Assembly (NCBI RefSeq): GCF_017921835.1
Contig: NZ_JAGEMN010000001.1
Span: forward strand, 1,915,874 to 1,979,873
Source of the DNA: Sporosarcina sp. 6E9
GTDB taxonomy: Bacteria > Bacillota > Bacilli > Bacillales_A > Planococcaceae
Direction: 5' to 3'
Length of the DNA: 64,000 bases
Shown here: piece after piece, positions 19,801 through 27,460 of the stretch
Numbering within the stretch: the stretch's first letter is position 1
How the letters are laid out: every line of letters begins with the position of its first letter
Notes under the pieces: generated by a model
What the model was told of the DNA's origin: nothing
Seen by the model: the letters and a program-made list of their open reading frames with translations, nothing else
Databases searched by the model: none
Position numbers and translations under genes: made by a program

Positions 19801-21684
19801 AAACTCATTCTGGTCATTTTGTACTAAATTATAATCCACACCTTTTTTTAACGTTCCTTTATCATTTGTAATCACGAGGGTGTCAGGCAGAAGTGTGAGT
19901 CCTGCGTTCGTAAAGACATCTGTTAATACTACATTATTCATCTTTTGAGCGTCATGGTTAAAGCTGATTGTCCAATCGACTGTTTTATCCGCATAATTTG
20001 CATTGCCATGGGATTTAAACAAGATTTGTTGATCAATCCATTGTTCGCCTTTTCCATCATTTTGTTCCGTGCTCACTTTGTTGACAATATTCTCACCTTC
20101 AAATACACGGTCAGTTGCTTTTGTTTTATAAACGATTTTATAAGCTTTTTCTACATCATGATTGAATGCAAATGTAAATCCGTTTTTACCAGCTTCGGAA
20201 ATAGGCGTAATAGTATAACCTGAGTCGATTTTATTCCATCCGACTTCTTTGCCGTTTCCATCAATTGTTACTTCTTCAACTTTAAACGAGTCTTCCAAAA
20301 GTTCTTGGCTACCGTTGAACAAGTCTTTTAAAATCGCATCATTTTTTGCGATGTTTTTCTCATTGTAGTTGTACTTGATTTCCCAAGTAATCGTTTGTGT
20401 TGCAGCATCATAATGAGCACTTCTTTTCGCTAATGGTGTGCCTCTTTTCACCTGAACAGATGCTGATGCATCCGCAACTTTAGTGTTGTTTGACAATAAT
20501 GTTGCTTTGTTTTTAAAATCTGTTTGATCTTGATTGATAATATCAGTCGTATACACGAGGCGATATGCCGTCGAGATATCACCACTAAAATCAATAATAA
20601 AGTCTGCTCCACCTGCAGTTTTTCCGATTGAATAAGCCCCTGCGTCTACTGCGGCACCTTGAGTAACAGTACCGTCTAATTGAGTGATTAAGTGATACAG
20701 CTTGATAGTTCCATCTTTTAATGATTGACCCGCTTGTATTGGATCACTTAATACTGCATTTTTCACTGTTTCCAATGTTTTATTGAAGTCGACTGTCCAT
20801 TCAATTGTTTCAGTATTATATCCTTTGTTAGGGATACCCTTTTTTTCAACTGATGGTCCGCCTGGGTGATACGTAATCGGCACAACAATTGATGCTTCAC
20901 CTTCGATTGGCGTGATAATAACTTCCTTATCTTCTGTTACGATAATGTCTTCTCTTAATTCGGTAACAACTTCTAGTGTTCCTGATATATTAGAATGGTT
21001 TTCAATATACTCAGTAAACACAACTGTCGCCGTTCCATTCATTGCAACAGAAAAATAACCAACAATATCGCCATTTGGCGCACGCATAGGTTCATTAGTA
21101 ACAACCTCATACACTTCTAATTCTGTTGGGACTTGAAATGTAAACGTCGATCCCGCCGTATAACCATGATTGTTTTTAAGTGCCCATGTATAATACACGG
21201 AAATAATTGAATCTAGGTCAGCACGCTCTATCACATTGCCATTTCGGTCCATGATAACAACGTCTGCGCTGGTGAGTATATTTTCCGTGATTTCAGATGG
21301 CGCTGCCTTCGTCACATTCTTTTCATCATTTTCATTAGTCGACTCTTTCACTTCTGTTGTTTCTTTTTGCTCTGACTGAACTTTTTCTGTTTCTGTTTCT
21401 GTTTTGGGTTGTGATTCTTCAACAACAGATTCTTCGTCTACAGGCTCGTCAGATTCAACCGGAACTGTTTCCTCGCCTAATTCTTCAGCTTGTTCTTCTT
21501 GAACTGATTCTGCTGGTTTTTCTTCATCAACCTCTACTGATTCTTCAATCTCTGTTTCCGTTGTGTCAATTTCAATCGACTCCTCAGGCTCTGTAAATGA
21601 CTCAGCACTGACTGCCATTGGTCCCAAAATAGTTTGCCCGATAATTAATAACGCTAATGCAAATGCATTAAACTGCTTAAACAT
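13900..21684 (-). CDS. Giant LPXTG-anchored surface adhesin with SpaA/Cna-B repeats
   Basis: 2594 aa. A Sec signal peptide (about residues 1-28) is followed by a very acidic Glu-rich stretch to about 130. Next comes a block of collagen-adhesin-like (Cna-A/Ig-like) repeats to about residue 990, recognisable by ITWNIGVNYN and TIEWTVDFN. Then come about 16 SpaA/Cna-B domains, each of the form KVD-x-L-x-GA/V-x-F-x-L ... PGxYxFxE, ending near 2500. A Pro/Lys stalk, the sortase motif LPQTGEE, a hydrophobic helix and RNKRREA finish the protein. Cna-B domains usually carry internal Lys-Asn/Asp isopeptide bonds. It would be covalently attached to peptidoglycan by the nearby sortase and act as an adhesive stalk. 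Domains 7-12 alternate in two types (see the repeat entry). Confidence 0.93.
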   Translation of the reverse strand: MFKQFNAFALALLIIGQTILGPMAVSAESFTEPEESIEIDTTETEIEESVEVDEEKPAESVQEEQAEELGEETVPVESDEPVDEESVVEESQPKTETETEKVQSEQKETTEVKESTNENDEKNVTKAAPSEITENILTSADVVIMDRNGNVIERADLDSIISVYYTWALKNNHGYTAGSTFTFQVPTELEVYEVVTNEPMRAPNGDIVGYFSVAMNGTATVVFTEYIENHSNISGTLEVVTELREDIIVTEDKEVIITPIEGEASIVVPITYHPGGPSVEKKGIPNKGYNTETIEWTVDFNKTLETVKNAVLSDPIQAGQSLKDGTIKLYHLITQLDGTVTQGAAVDAGAYSIGKTAGGADFIIDFSGDISTAYRLVYTTDIINQDQTDFKNKATLLSNNTKVADASASVQVKRGTPLAKRSAHYDAATQTITWEIKYNYNEKNIAKNDAILKDLFNGSQELLEDSFKVEEVTIDGNGKEVGWNKIDSGYTITPISEAGKNGFTFAFNHDVEKAYKIVYKTKATDRVFEGENIVNKVSTEQNDGKGEQWIDQQILFKSHGNANYADKTVDWTISFNHDAQKMNNVVLTDVFTNAGLTLLPDTLVITNDKGTLKKGVDYNLVQNDQNEFVIQFTGTINTPHTIKYTTNFDYNQRTDKALNYLQNSVTLTWKDEAGVDQSKSAKSNFTPDDYTQSNGFKNGSYNAVSKEITWNIGVNYNLQTVENASVEDFILGNQKLIKDSIEVYEMSLTGGSNGTEVKELIPGVDYAISWVEKDGNPGFLVKFNNTITKPYMVTYKTSLRDAHFVNAKYSNTATVYEGTEKVTDLNATVSIPHGGAYTTKSGKQNGKIIDWSVNINFAQSKVTNATIIDTPSTNQSLLEQSFHLYATEVAKNGTVKKGDLLTLGEDYTLEFSEDPYSFKLKFTEEISEPYILEYQSLILAKPGDHVNNAVKFSGENVEEGVTESSSRVEVRYTSGMGTGKGEIGRLTVTKTDATTGDVLNGATFTLKDADSGTIIKTATTDEHGVITFDRLLFGDYLLIEEEAPDGYLIINQETFITIDQPFEKDDEAKVGNQKTITNQKIIRAVQLEKVDSENSEVKLAGGNFELQRKAEDKWNTIGLLVTDDKGILYKEGLEPGEYRFIERIAPHGYHVDDTPIPFTIGENQIEVLTVGPIKNEIIKGAVELTKVDKDNRKTVLEGAIFELQDEEGNMLQEDLTTEENGKVVVTDLKPGNYQFVETQAPHGYKLNQTPIEFTIVAAQNTILKVTALNEIILGSVVLTKVDEDDSEVTLEGAIFELQDAEGNVIQSGISTNDKGEISIKKLTPGDYQFVETKAPTYYQLDPTPIKFTIDLGKNEIAIPVKVPNKLITGAVELIKVDKDNKEITLEGAVFKLLNEAGETLDEALATDKDGKITVENLKPGKYQFIETQAPTYYQLDNKVIDFEIKKSKTVADIELLKITAENELITGSVELTKVDEDNNNATMSGVVFELSSLDGFDLEETTFTTNEEGKIIVDKLKPGHYQFTEVETWFGYDLLENPIGFEIIKGQTEIEIPKFTVGNELITGSVSLLKVDIDNEHAPLSGVVFELASLDGLDLAETTFTTNEEGKIVVNNLKPGKYQFTEVEAPFGYDLLEEPIEFEIIKGQTELEIPLLTVENELSTGSVELIKVDVDDENAPMSGVVFELTSLDGLLLDETTYTTNEDGKIIVDNLKPGKYQFTEVAAPFGYDLLKDPIDFEIIIGQTELEIPALTVGNELTTGSVELLKVDIDNEHAPLSGVVFELASLDGLDLAETTFTTNEEGKIVVNNLKPGKYQFTEVEAPFGYDLLEEPIEFEIIKGQTELEIPLLTVENELSTGSVKLVKVDVDNENTPMSGVVFELSSLDGLSLDETTFTTNEEGKIIVDNLKPGKYQFTEVKTLFGYDLLEEPIEFEIIIGQTELEIPALSVGNELTTGSVELLKVDIDNEHAPLSGVVFELTSLDGLDLAETTFTTNEEGKIVVNNLKPGKYQFTEVEAPFGYDLLEEPIEFEIIKGQTELEIPLLTVENELSTGSVKLVKVDVDNENTPMSGVVFELTSLDGLSLDETTYTTNEDGKIIVDNLKPGKYQFTEVAAPFGYDLLEEPIDFEIIIGQTELEIPALTVGNELTTGSVELTKVDKDNNALTLEGAVFELQDSEGTTLQEGLTTDKDGKLIVTDLKPGDYQFVETEAPYGYDLNASPIKFKIDIGQTEIAITIVSNELTTGSVELIKVDKDNQEIKLSGAEFSLLDGDGNLIEDGLTTNDEGKIVVDNLKPGNYQFVETKAPTDYQLAPTPIHFTIDKGQEVVLTVLAENALITGSVELTKVDKENGELTLSGAEFELQDAEGNTLQEGLTTDEDGKLVVNDLKPGDYQFVETKAPFGYELDQTPITFTIDRSQAEILTLTMVNELSTGAVELTKVDKENADITLAGAEFELQDVDGNSLQTGLTTNADGKLVIKDLKPGHYQFVETKAPVGYELDSTPIPFEIVIGQETAIALTVDNEKTPKEEKPETPVKPEKPAKPSKPVTPNKPENPSKPVTPGGKLPQTGEEQFLYMIAFGALFLIAGGTILFRNKRREA
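15290..17036 (-). repeat. Near-identical 582-bp tandem repeats inside the adhesin gene (A-B domain pairs)
   Basis: Equivalent positions recur every 291 bp (15368, 15659, 15950, 16241, 16532, 16823), each unit one 97-aa Cna-B domain. Alternate units are more alike than neighbours: A-type domains read NEHAPLSGVVFELASLDGLDLAE, abbreviated NEHAPLSG, and B-type domains read NEN(T/A)PMSG. The unit of amplification is therefore a 582-bp A-B pair present three times. Such repeats can expand or contract by recombination and are a risk for misassembly. Confidence 0.88.
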
Positions 21685-21841
21685 GAAGACCCCCCCTTTA
21701 TTTTTATAATTAATTTAAACTTGTATCTTTTAGATTTTCACCCTTTCAAAAAAAATTATTGCCAACACCCCTTAGGCTTAGTTGGCTAAACCCGAAGGAC
21801 TATTAACAAACCTCATACCCATAGATAGTACTACAGGGAAA

Positions 21842-21861
21842 CTGAACAATTTCTGAACAAT
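21842..21861 (-). promoter_or_regulatory. Direct repeat CTGAACA-N4-CTGAACA upstream of the adhesin gene
   Basis: CTGAACAAT at 21842-21850 and again at 21853-21861 give a heptamer direct repeat with 11-bp periodicity, about 160-177 bp upstream of the adhesin start. On the minus strand a TACTAT -10-like hexamer lies 11 bp downstream, with no good -35. SARP-type activators bind heptamer direct repeats with this spacing just upstream of -10 elements, and the neighbouring regulator gene encodes that type of output domain. Binding is inferred. The rest of 21685-21954 shows no further gene. Confidence 0.4.
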
Positions 21862-21954
21862 AATTTTCAAGAGCAAAAAGTCCTAGTCATAGACGTGAAA
21901 TTCCTATATTGGATATCCGCAGTTCGGAATTTAATATCCCTAAGCAATAAAAAA

Positions 21955-21995
21955 AGACTACAGATCATTCCCAACTCTGGAATGATTTGTAGTCT
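21955..21995 (-). terminator. Terminator of the BTAD response regulator gene
   Basis: A 17-bp stem (21955-21971 with 21979-21995, one G-U type mismatch) is flanked by A6 on the left and T8 on the right, so it can work in both directions. It ends the regulator transcript, keeping it separate from the adhesin gene. Confidence 0.9.
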
Positions 21996-22005
21996 TTTTT
22001 TCATT

Positions 22006-23115
22006 TTACGAACGAATCATATATTCATTATATATTCCCATGATTTTGTCCGGTATATCAATGCCCAATTCTTCAACCCATACGGTTTTAAATCTCTCTA
22101 TCACACCAACCAATTTTACTAAATTATTCGTTCTTCCATAGAAATCTACGAGGTAATAAACAAACTCTTCGTTATACGGTTCTAATTCCAACATTTTCAC
22201 AAGACAAATTTCTACTATTCGTTGCTGATTGTCCATTTCTTGAAGTGCGTATTTTTCTAACAAATTTAGGTAATTGTTTTTCATTTTATACTGTGTAGAC
22301 AAGGCCCAATGATAGTCCTCTTCCTCCAAGAAGTTGCCTTTATATAACTCTACCATGTTCTCCACCAAATGCGCGGACAGCTTGGTAGACCCAATTATTC
22401 GTTCGATTTCATGAAAATCACTTTTAACTGGAACATTAATGATGTAATGTTCATTGATCAATTTAACCGGATCGACAAATCCAATTTCTCGAAGCAATTT
22501 TCTTAGTTGATACAAGGTGGTATGCATTAATGCTGCCGCCCGGTCCTCAGTATAATCTTGCCATATGTCATCTAAAATTCTAGACCTATGTATTGGGGTT
22601 GGATTATGATGCCATAAATACAAAAAAAGTTCTTTCACTTTTTGCGTACGCCATTTGATTTCTTTACTATTCGGGCAGAGCAAGTTGAAACTCCCCATTG
22701 TTTTGGCGAGCAAATATTTCTCTGTCACATTTTCTTCCAATATATTCTTATGATTTCGCCGCCTCGTCCGTAGTTCATCGATTGTCTTTCCTAATCGTTC
22801 GCTACTGACAGGCTTAAGTAAATAATCAACCGCAAATACCTCAAATGCCTCCAACGCAAACTGGGCATGAGCTGTCACAAAAACAATATCGAGATTAGGA
22901 AGTTTTTTAATTAATTTTTCAGCAAGTTGAAGGCCATGGAATTCACCCATTTCCATATCTAGAAAAATTACATCTGCGTTCAAATCTGTTATTTCCTGTA
23001 ACGCTAACTCGGGATCTGTATATTTCCCTACAATTTCTATGTCTTGAAATTTACCAAGTACAATTTCAAGCACTTCAACGGCAAGTTGCTCATCATCAAC
23101 TAAAACTACCTTCAT
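22006..23115 (-). CDS. Orphan response regulator with OmpR-type HTH and BTAD domain (SARP-like)
   Basis: 369 aa. Receiver domain with VDDE at residues 6-9, phospho-acceptor Asp near 53 (IFLDMEM) and the switch Lys in YLLKPVSS near 103. A winged-helix OmpR-type DNA-binding domain covers about 140-220 and a bacterial transcriptional activator (BTAD, TPR-like) domain the rest. The HTH-BTAD arrangement is that of SARP activators, here fused behind a receiver. No histidine kinase gene is adjacent, so its partner lies elsewhere. It sits between the adhesin and sortase genes, all on the minus strand, suggesting it regulates surface-protein display. Confidence 0.88.
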   Translation of the reverse strand: MKVVLVDDEQLAVEVLEIVLGKFQDIEIVGKYTDPELALQEITDLNADVIFLDMEMGEFHGLQLAEKLIKKLPNLDIVFVTAHAQFALEAFEVFAVDYLLKPVSSERLGKTIDELRTRRRNHKNILEENVTEKYLLAKTMGSFNLLCPNSKEIKWRTQKVKELFLYLWHHNPTPIHRSRILDDIWQDYTEDRAAALMHTTLYQLRKLLREIGFVDPVKLINEHYIINVPVKSDFHEIERIIGSTKLSAHLVENMVELYKGNFLEEEDYHWALSTQYKMKNNYLNLLEKYALQEMDNQQRIVEICLVKMLELEPYNEEFVYYLVDFYGRTNNLVKLVGVIERFKTVWVEELGIDIPDKIMGIYNEYMIRS

Positions 23116-23225
23116 TAACCTTCCCCCCTGGAATGATTATCGTAATTTTTGCATGGACAGATATTGAAATACTTCACGCACTTTTCCTTCCTTTGTATAG
23201 CTTATTCTTAAACGATAAAACACAA

Positions 23226-23828
23226 CTACTCTACAATTGTATCAATGAGGACACCTTTTACTGCTACGCGTTCTTTGCCGCTTATTGTACAAGTTATCAT
23301 CGTGATTTCATTTAGATCTTTTTTATCGTCTAGAACACCTATATTTGTCGGTTCAATCACTTCTGAACTTATGATTTCATAAACAAATGTTTGATCAGAT
23401 GAATGCAAATAAACTTTCTCCCCCATAGGCACTTCAGCTAAGTTGCTGAAATGACGTCCATCCCGATATCCCCTATGTCCTGCAATTGTGAAGTTGCCTT
23501 TTCCCGGAACCTGGTCTTCTTTAATTTGCGTCAGTGCGATGGCTAAATTCTCTTCAGTTGTACGATTTAAAACTTTTTGTTGGATATTTATATAAGGGAT
23601 TTCCAATTCTAAAACATTTTTTATTTCTTCTTCAGTAAAAGGAAGATTGTCAATTTGAGATAAGTCCACTGGTTCACCGTCTGATGCTTCAATTAGGGAT
23701 AAAGCTTCTTCTAATGCAGTCACACCCTGTCCCTGCTTCCACTCGTGATACAGCGGAATGGAGATTAAAATTAAGCCAATCAGCAAAAATAAAATCCCGA
23801 GAATCAATCTTCTTTTATTCAATTTCAC
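23226..23828 (-). CDS. Sortase (LPXTG transpeptidase)
   Basis: 200 aa. One N-terminal membrane anchor (about 8-26) and the sortase beta-barrel with catalytic His in TIAGHRGY, Cys in ITCTISG and Arg in KERVAVKG. This gives the full His-Cys-Arg triad. It would cleave LPQTG in the neighbouring adhesin and link it to cell-wall peptide on the outer face of the membrane. The short size and N-terminal anchor fit class A or D; I cannot separate them by eye. A 110-bp gap separates it from the response regulator gene downstream. Confidence 0.93.
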   Translation of the reverse strand: MKLNKRRLILGILFLLIGLILISIPLYHEWKQGQGVTALEEALSLIEASDGEPVDLSQIDNLPFTEEEIKNVLELEIPYINIQQKVLNRTTEENLAIALTQIKEDQVPGKGNFTIAGHRGYRDGRHFSNLAEVPMGEKVYLHSSDQTFVYEIISSEVIEPTNIGVLDDKKDLNEITMITCTISGKERVAVKGVLIDTIVE

Positions 23829-23980
23829 ACCCCTAACTTTATTCTTTGAGTTACCTTATAGTTTACCATTATTTTCTAATAAAAAAGTGTAAATTTTAGA
23901 TTTGCTTATGAATTCAATAAATCTACACTAAATCTAGTATATTTTATCGACATTTTGTATATACTACTAGTCACAGAGAG

Positions 23981-24079
23981 GCGGCACTCCTCTGTCCCGC
24001 GTATATGGGGCACTTTCGACGGAAAGTGGAAAATAATACCTACGCCTGTCCAACTGGGGACGCCACCCAGCAGTGCCGC
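23981..24079. other. GC-richer segment with nested inverted repeats, possible structured RNA
   Basis: Within an AT-rich gap, GCGGCACT (23981-23988) is matched by AGTGCCGC (24072-24079). Inside lie CACTTTC/GAAAGTG (24011-24017 with 24022-24028) and CTGGG/CCCAG (24054-24058 with 24066-24070). A perfect palindrome ACCAATTAATTGGT follows at 24081-24094. No known RNA family is recognised. Confidence 0.3.
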
Positions 24080-24100
24080 AACCAATTAATTGGTAAATAA

Positions 24101-24228
24101 CACTCAAAACGACTAAAGTATGCGCTCAAACGACTAATAGCACATTCAAAGTGACTAAAGCGCACAATGAAAAGCCCAATGAGCCCTTCAAAGCGACCAA
24201 TCCATACGCTCAAACGACTAAAGAGCAC
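24101..24228. repeat. Degenerate ~22-bp tandem repeat array
   Basis: Six consecutive units of 19-22 bp share the pattern CGCTCAAACGACTAAAGAGC (units begin at 24101, 24123, 24144, 24166, 24185 and 24207). A 62-codon open frame on the minus strand is just the read-through of this array and is not called as a gene. Unlike CRISPR, there are no unique spacers between the units. Confidence 0.75.
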
Positions 24229-24260
24229 ACCACCCTACCTACAATCCAATGATAAACTCA

Positions 24261-24298
24261 AAAAAGTCACCCATTCTAAAAACTTGGATGACTTTTTA
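24261..24298. terminator. Terminator-like hairpin before the zinc-ribbon gene
   Basis: AAAAAGTCA at 24261-24269 pairs with TGACTTTTT near 24289-24297, with a further CCA/TGG pairing inside, and T-rich sequence follows. Confidence 0.55.
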
Positions 24299-24388
24299 TT
24301 TTTTCTAATATAGTTAATTCCCAGCGCAATAAATTGGGGAAAAATGGTTTACAACTTTTCAAATTACTCAATAAGGGAGTCGATGTTG

Positions 24389-24628
24389 ATGGTGAATTAC
24401 GCGACCTGCGTAAAATGCGATAATGAATTTGCTGTAGGTAAATGGAGAGCTATAAACATTTGCCCAATGTGCAGTGCCGCTATGTTAGTTAGCGATATGG
24501 ACAGTGACACCTACGTTCCTGAAATAAACTTATACGAAGATTATTCTTCTGACGATTACGATTCAGCCGATTTTTATGAGAAAGGACCGCGTGGGGATTT
24601 GCTAAGATACATGGATGATCTTGAATGA
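24389..24628 (+). CDS. Small acidic protein with a CxxC...CxxC zinc-ribbon-like N-terminus
   Basis: 79 aa from ATG 24389 (MVNYATC), which has AAGGGAG nine nt upstream; upstream in-frame ATGs have poor spacing. Four cysteines in the pairs CVKC and CPMC, about 20 residues apart, suggest a small zinc ribbon. The remaining half is rich in Asp/Glu/Tyr. I do not recognise the family. It stands alone, with hairpins on both sides. Confidence 0.6.
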   Translation: MVNYATCVKCDNEFAVGKWRAINICPMCSAAMLVSDMDSDTYVPEINLYEDYSSDDYDSADFYEKGPRGDLLRYMDDLE

Positions 24629-24637
24629 TTGAGTAAA

Positions 24638-24659
24638 AGGTTTAGCTTTGGCTAAACCT
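24638..24659 (+). terminator. Hairpin after the zinc-ribbon gene
   Basis: AGGTTTAGC (24638-24646) pairs perfectly with GCTAAACCT (24651-24659). Only a weak T-run follows. Confidence 0.55.
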
Positions 24660-24688
24660 CCAAACCTTTCTTCACAAACAACAAAAAA

Positions 24689-24711
24689 GGTCCGCCAGAA
24701 ATCGGCGAACC
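24689..24711 (-). terminator. Terminator of the gntP-type gene
   Basis: GGTCCGCC (24689-24696) pairs with GGCGAACC (24704-24711) with one mismatch. On the minus strand it is followed by T6. Confidence 0.7.
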
Positions 24712-24724
24712 TCTACGATTAATT

Positions 24725-26077
24725 TTATACAAATAGGCTTAATAATAAAACGAATCCAAGACCTAGAACTGATATAAGTGTTTCAAGAACTGTCCAAGTT
24801 CCGAATGTCTCTTTCATTGTTAATCCGAAAGATTCTTTAACAATCCAGAAACCAGTATCATTTACGTGAGAAGCAATGATACTACCGGCACCCGTTGCCA
24901 ACACCATTAACTCTACGTTAACGCCCGTACCCGCCATCAATGGGATAACGAGTCCAGCTGTTGTCAAAGCAGCAACTGTCGCTGATCCTTGCGCGACTCT
25001 TAAGAGAGCGGCGATAAGCCAAGCTAGAATTAGCGGTGAAATTGTACTCCCATCAAAAATCTGCGCAACGGTATCACCAACCCCACCATCTAATAACACT
25101 TGTTTAAGTGACCCGCCGGCACCAAGAATAAGTAACATCATACCGATGGCCGCAATCGAACTTTCCGCGGATTGCATGAGCTGTTTCATCGGGATTTTTC
25201 TGGCAGTCCCCATCGTAACTAACGCAAGTAATACAGAGAGCAACATAACTGTCGTTGGCGCACCGATTAATCCAATCAGGTCAAAAAACCAGTTTCCTGA
25301 TACCCCCATGGCATCCTCGAATAAAACAACAATCGTTGAAAGCGCCATCAAAATTACTGGGAATAAAGCAGTGAACGCACTGATACCAAAACCTGGCGTA
25401 TCTTCTAAGTTAAATTGTTTCGCATTCCCTATAGAAGCCATACTTCCTGTAGGTTCCTTTTCAAAAGCAGAAGGAACAAGTTTTCTAGCAATGATTGTAA
25501 ATAGTGGTCCAGCGATAATGACAATTGGAATCGCGATCATAAAACCATAAAGCAAGACTAATCCTACGTTTGCATCGTATTGTTGAGCAATAACGGTAGG
25601 TCCTGGATGCGGCGGCAAAAATGCATGTGTCACCGATAATGCAGTCGTCATCGGTAGACCTAACCAGAAAAATGATATTCTTAATTGCTTAGCAATCTGA
25701 TAAACAATCGGAATTAATAATACAAGACCAACTTCAAAGAACAAGGCAATTCCGAGAATGAATCCGGCAACAACAACTGCCCATTGAATTCTCTTCTCGC
25801 CAAATTTCTCAATTAATGTCATGGCGATACGTTGCGCACCGCCCGCATCTGCGATCAATTTACCTAAAATTGCCCCAAGTCCAAAGACTAATGCAATTCC
25901 TCCTAGGGTATTTCCCATACCCGTCTGAATAGTACCAACGATTTCATTGAACGGCATTCCTAAAGCAAATGCGATCATGAATGAAACAACGATTAATGAA
26001 ATAAATGTATTCACATTAAATTTCATGATTAATACGAGTAATACGATAATCCCTAAAGCAACGATTATTAACGGCAT
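24725..26077 (-). CDS. GntP-family aldonate:H+ symporter
   Basis: 450 aa with about 12-14 hydrophobic segments. The family signatures LPPHPGPTVIAQ and GSIIASHVNDTGFWIVKES identify the gluconate permease family. These proteins import gluconate, idonate and related sugar acids. The gene lies 65 nt downstream of a zinc dehydrogenase gene in the same direction, like the idonate dehydrogenase/permease pairs of enteric bacteria. The actual acid imported here is not determined by the sequence. Confidence 0.9.
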   Translation of the reverse strand: MPLIIVALGIIVLLVLIMKFNVNTFISLIVVSFMIAFALGMPFNEIVGTIQTGMGNTLGGIALVFGLGAILGKLIADAGGAQRIAMTLIEKFGEKRIQWAVVVAGFILGIALFFEVGLVLLIPIVYQIAKQLRISFFWLGLPMTTALSVTHAFLPPHPGPTVIAQQYDANVGLVLLYGFMIAIPIVIIAGPLFTIIARKLVPSAFEKEPTGSMASIGNAKQFNLEDTPGFGISAFTALFPVILMALSTIVVLFEDAMGVSGNWFFDLIGLIGAPTTVMLLSVLLALVTMGTARKIPMKQLMQSAESSIAAIGMMLLILGAGGSLKQVLLDGGVGDTVAQIFDGSTISPLILAWLIAALLRVAQGSATVAALTTAGLVIPLMAGTGVNVELMVLATGAGSIIASHVNDTGFWIVKESFGLTMKETFGTWTVLETLISVLGLGFVLLLSLFV

Positions 26078-26142
26078 TCTTCTATTCCCCCAACTTCTTC
26101 AGTTAAATATTTTCGATGAAACCCCTGGAATCTAATCCAGTA

Positions 26143-27162
26143 TCACTCAAACTCAATAATCGCTTTGCGAACTAATTGAGGATTCTTTTCTATGAACTCG
26201 AATGCTTCTTTAATTTGACTGACTGGAAACTTATGTGTGACTAAACCATTATGCGTTAATTTCCTATCATTGATTAGCTCAACAACTTTTCCAAATTGAT
26301 TCGTCTGCAATCTTGAACCTGTAATTGTTAATTCTTTTTTTGTAATTTCCATTTGAGCAATGGAGGATGGTGTCGCATTGAAACCTAATAAAACAATATT
26401 GCCTGCAACTGAAGCCACGTTAACACTTAACTCAAATGTTTGTGGTAAACCAACCGCGTCAATTACAACATTTGCACCTTCATCATGTGTAATTTCATTG
26501 ATTTTTGTTTCTACATCGACTTCAGAAGGATTGATTGTGTGATCTGCGCCATTTTCTTTTGCAAATTCCAATCTTTCATTTGTATAATCTGAAATAATAA
26601 CATTCGCCCCGCGTAGTTTCGCCATTTTAAGAACCGTTATCCCGATAGGTCCAGCACCTTGGATAAATACAGTTTGTCCAGCTTGGACGTTCCCTCTCCA
26701 TGTTGCTTGGGCCCCGATTGTATAAGGTTCAGCCATTACTGCCTCATCCCAATCAATTTCAGGATTCACTTTATGCACTTGCTTTTCCGATAGGATGGCC
26801 ACTTCTCTCATACCGCCGTCTTCATGGACACCAAATACAGACACTTCTTTACATACATTCGGCCTGCCATTTTTACAAGCGTAACATTCGCCGCAATAAC
26901 GAATGGGTTCTATGACGACATGATCACCAACAGCTACGTTTTTTACATTCGCGCCGATTTCTATTATTTCTCCAGCGACTTCGTGTCCGACAATTCTCGG
27001 GTACGTCGCAAGCGGATTTGTGCCGTGATAAATATGCATATCTGACCCACAAATACCAACTCTTTTAATTTTCACTTTTACATCATCAGGTTGTTCTATC
27101 ATTGGTTCAGGAATCTCTAGTATTTCAATGACGTTTGCTTCTGGAATTCTAACCGCTTTCAT
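26143..27162 (-). CDS. Zinc-dependent medium-chain polyol/alcohol dehydrogenase
   Basis: 339 aa. The catalytic zinc motif GHEVAGEI, the structural zinc cysteines in [16 protein letters not shown], and a Rossmann fold with [14 protein letters not shown] are all present. The family includes sorbitol, threonine and L-idonate 5-dehydrogenases. Linked to a GntP permease and a divergent GntR regulator, it most likely oxidises a sugar acid or polyol as the first step of a catabolic route. Start ATG follows AGGGGTG. Confidence 0.88.
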   Translation of the reverse strand: MKAVRIPEANVIEILEIPEPMIEQPDDVKVKIKRVGICGSDMHIYHGTNPLATYPRIVGHEVAGEIIEIGANVKNVAVGDHVVIEPIRYCGECYACKNGRPNVCKEVSVFGVHEDGGMREVAILSEKQVHKVNPEIDWDEAVMAEPYTIGAQATWRGNVQAGQTVFIQGAGPIGITVLKMAKLRGANVIISDYTNERLEFAKENGADHTINPSEVDVETKINEITHDEGANVVIDAVGLPQTFELSVNVASVAGNIVLLGFNATPSSIAQMEITKKELTITGSRLQTNQFGKVVELINDRKLTHNGLVTHKFPVSQIKEAFEFIEKNPQLVRKAIIEFE

Positions 27163-27247
27163 TTATCTACACCCCTTAGTTACTTTCTCTTATTTACAAG
27201 TTTCTTTGTTTATGCTTATTTCTCCAATTAAAATCAATTATTCAAAA

Positions 27248-27261
27248 TGATATCGCTTTCT
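27248..27261 (-). promoter_or_regulatory. cre-like site upstream of the dehydrogenase-gntP operon
   Basis: The minus strand reads AGAAAGCGATATCA, one mismatch from the cre consensus. It lies about 86 nt upstream of the dehydrogenase start, suggesting CcpA control. Confidence 0.45.
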
Positions 27262-27286
27262 TTTCAAATTAATAACAAGTGACATG

Positions 27287-27303
27287 TAACATTTCACATG
27301 TTA
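27287..27303. promoter_or_regulatory. Inverted repeat TAACAT-N5-ATGTTA, candidate GntR operator
   Basis: TAACAT (27287-27292) and ATGTTA (27298-27303) form a dyad in the divergent region between the dehydrogenase operon and the GntR gene. The half-site ACATGT is also directly repeated there. GntR/FCD regulators bind short dyads in such positions. Confidence 0.4.
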
Positions 27304-27460
27304 ATGTAAGATTACATTCTTTTGTTTTACACGTCAATACTTTTTTGTAATTTCTTTAATTGTTAAATCATGCTAGAAATATTTAACATCATCTAGCACT
27401 TGATTAGGCTGAGACTGTTTGTAAATCAAATTATAAATATAAGTAAAGGAAGTATGAAAA

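Noticed and set aside
21696..21840. c-di-GMP riboswitch in the adhesin leader
   Set aside because: The conserved GEMM-I segments (GACGCAAAGCC-like and receptor loop) are not present on the minus strand of this leader.
24040..24228. A 62-aa open frame on the minus strand and a CRISPR-like appearance
   Set aside because: The frame is the read-through of the ~22-bp degenerate repeat array, with no RBS; the units abut directly without spacers.
24876..25550. A 224-codon plus-strand frame
   Set aside because: Antisense to the membrane-protein gene gntP; composition is that of a reversed hydrophobic gene and no RBS precedes it.
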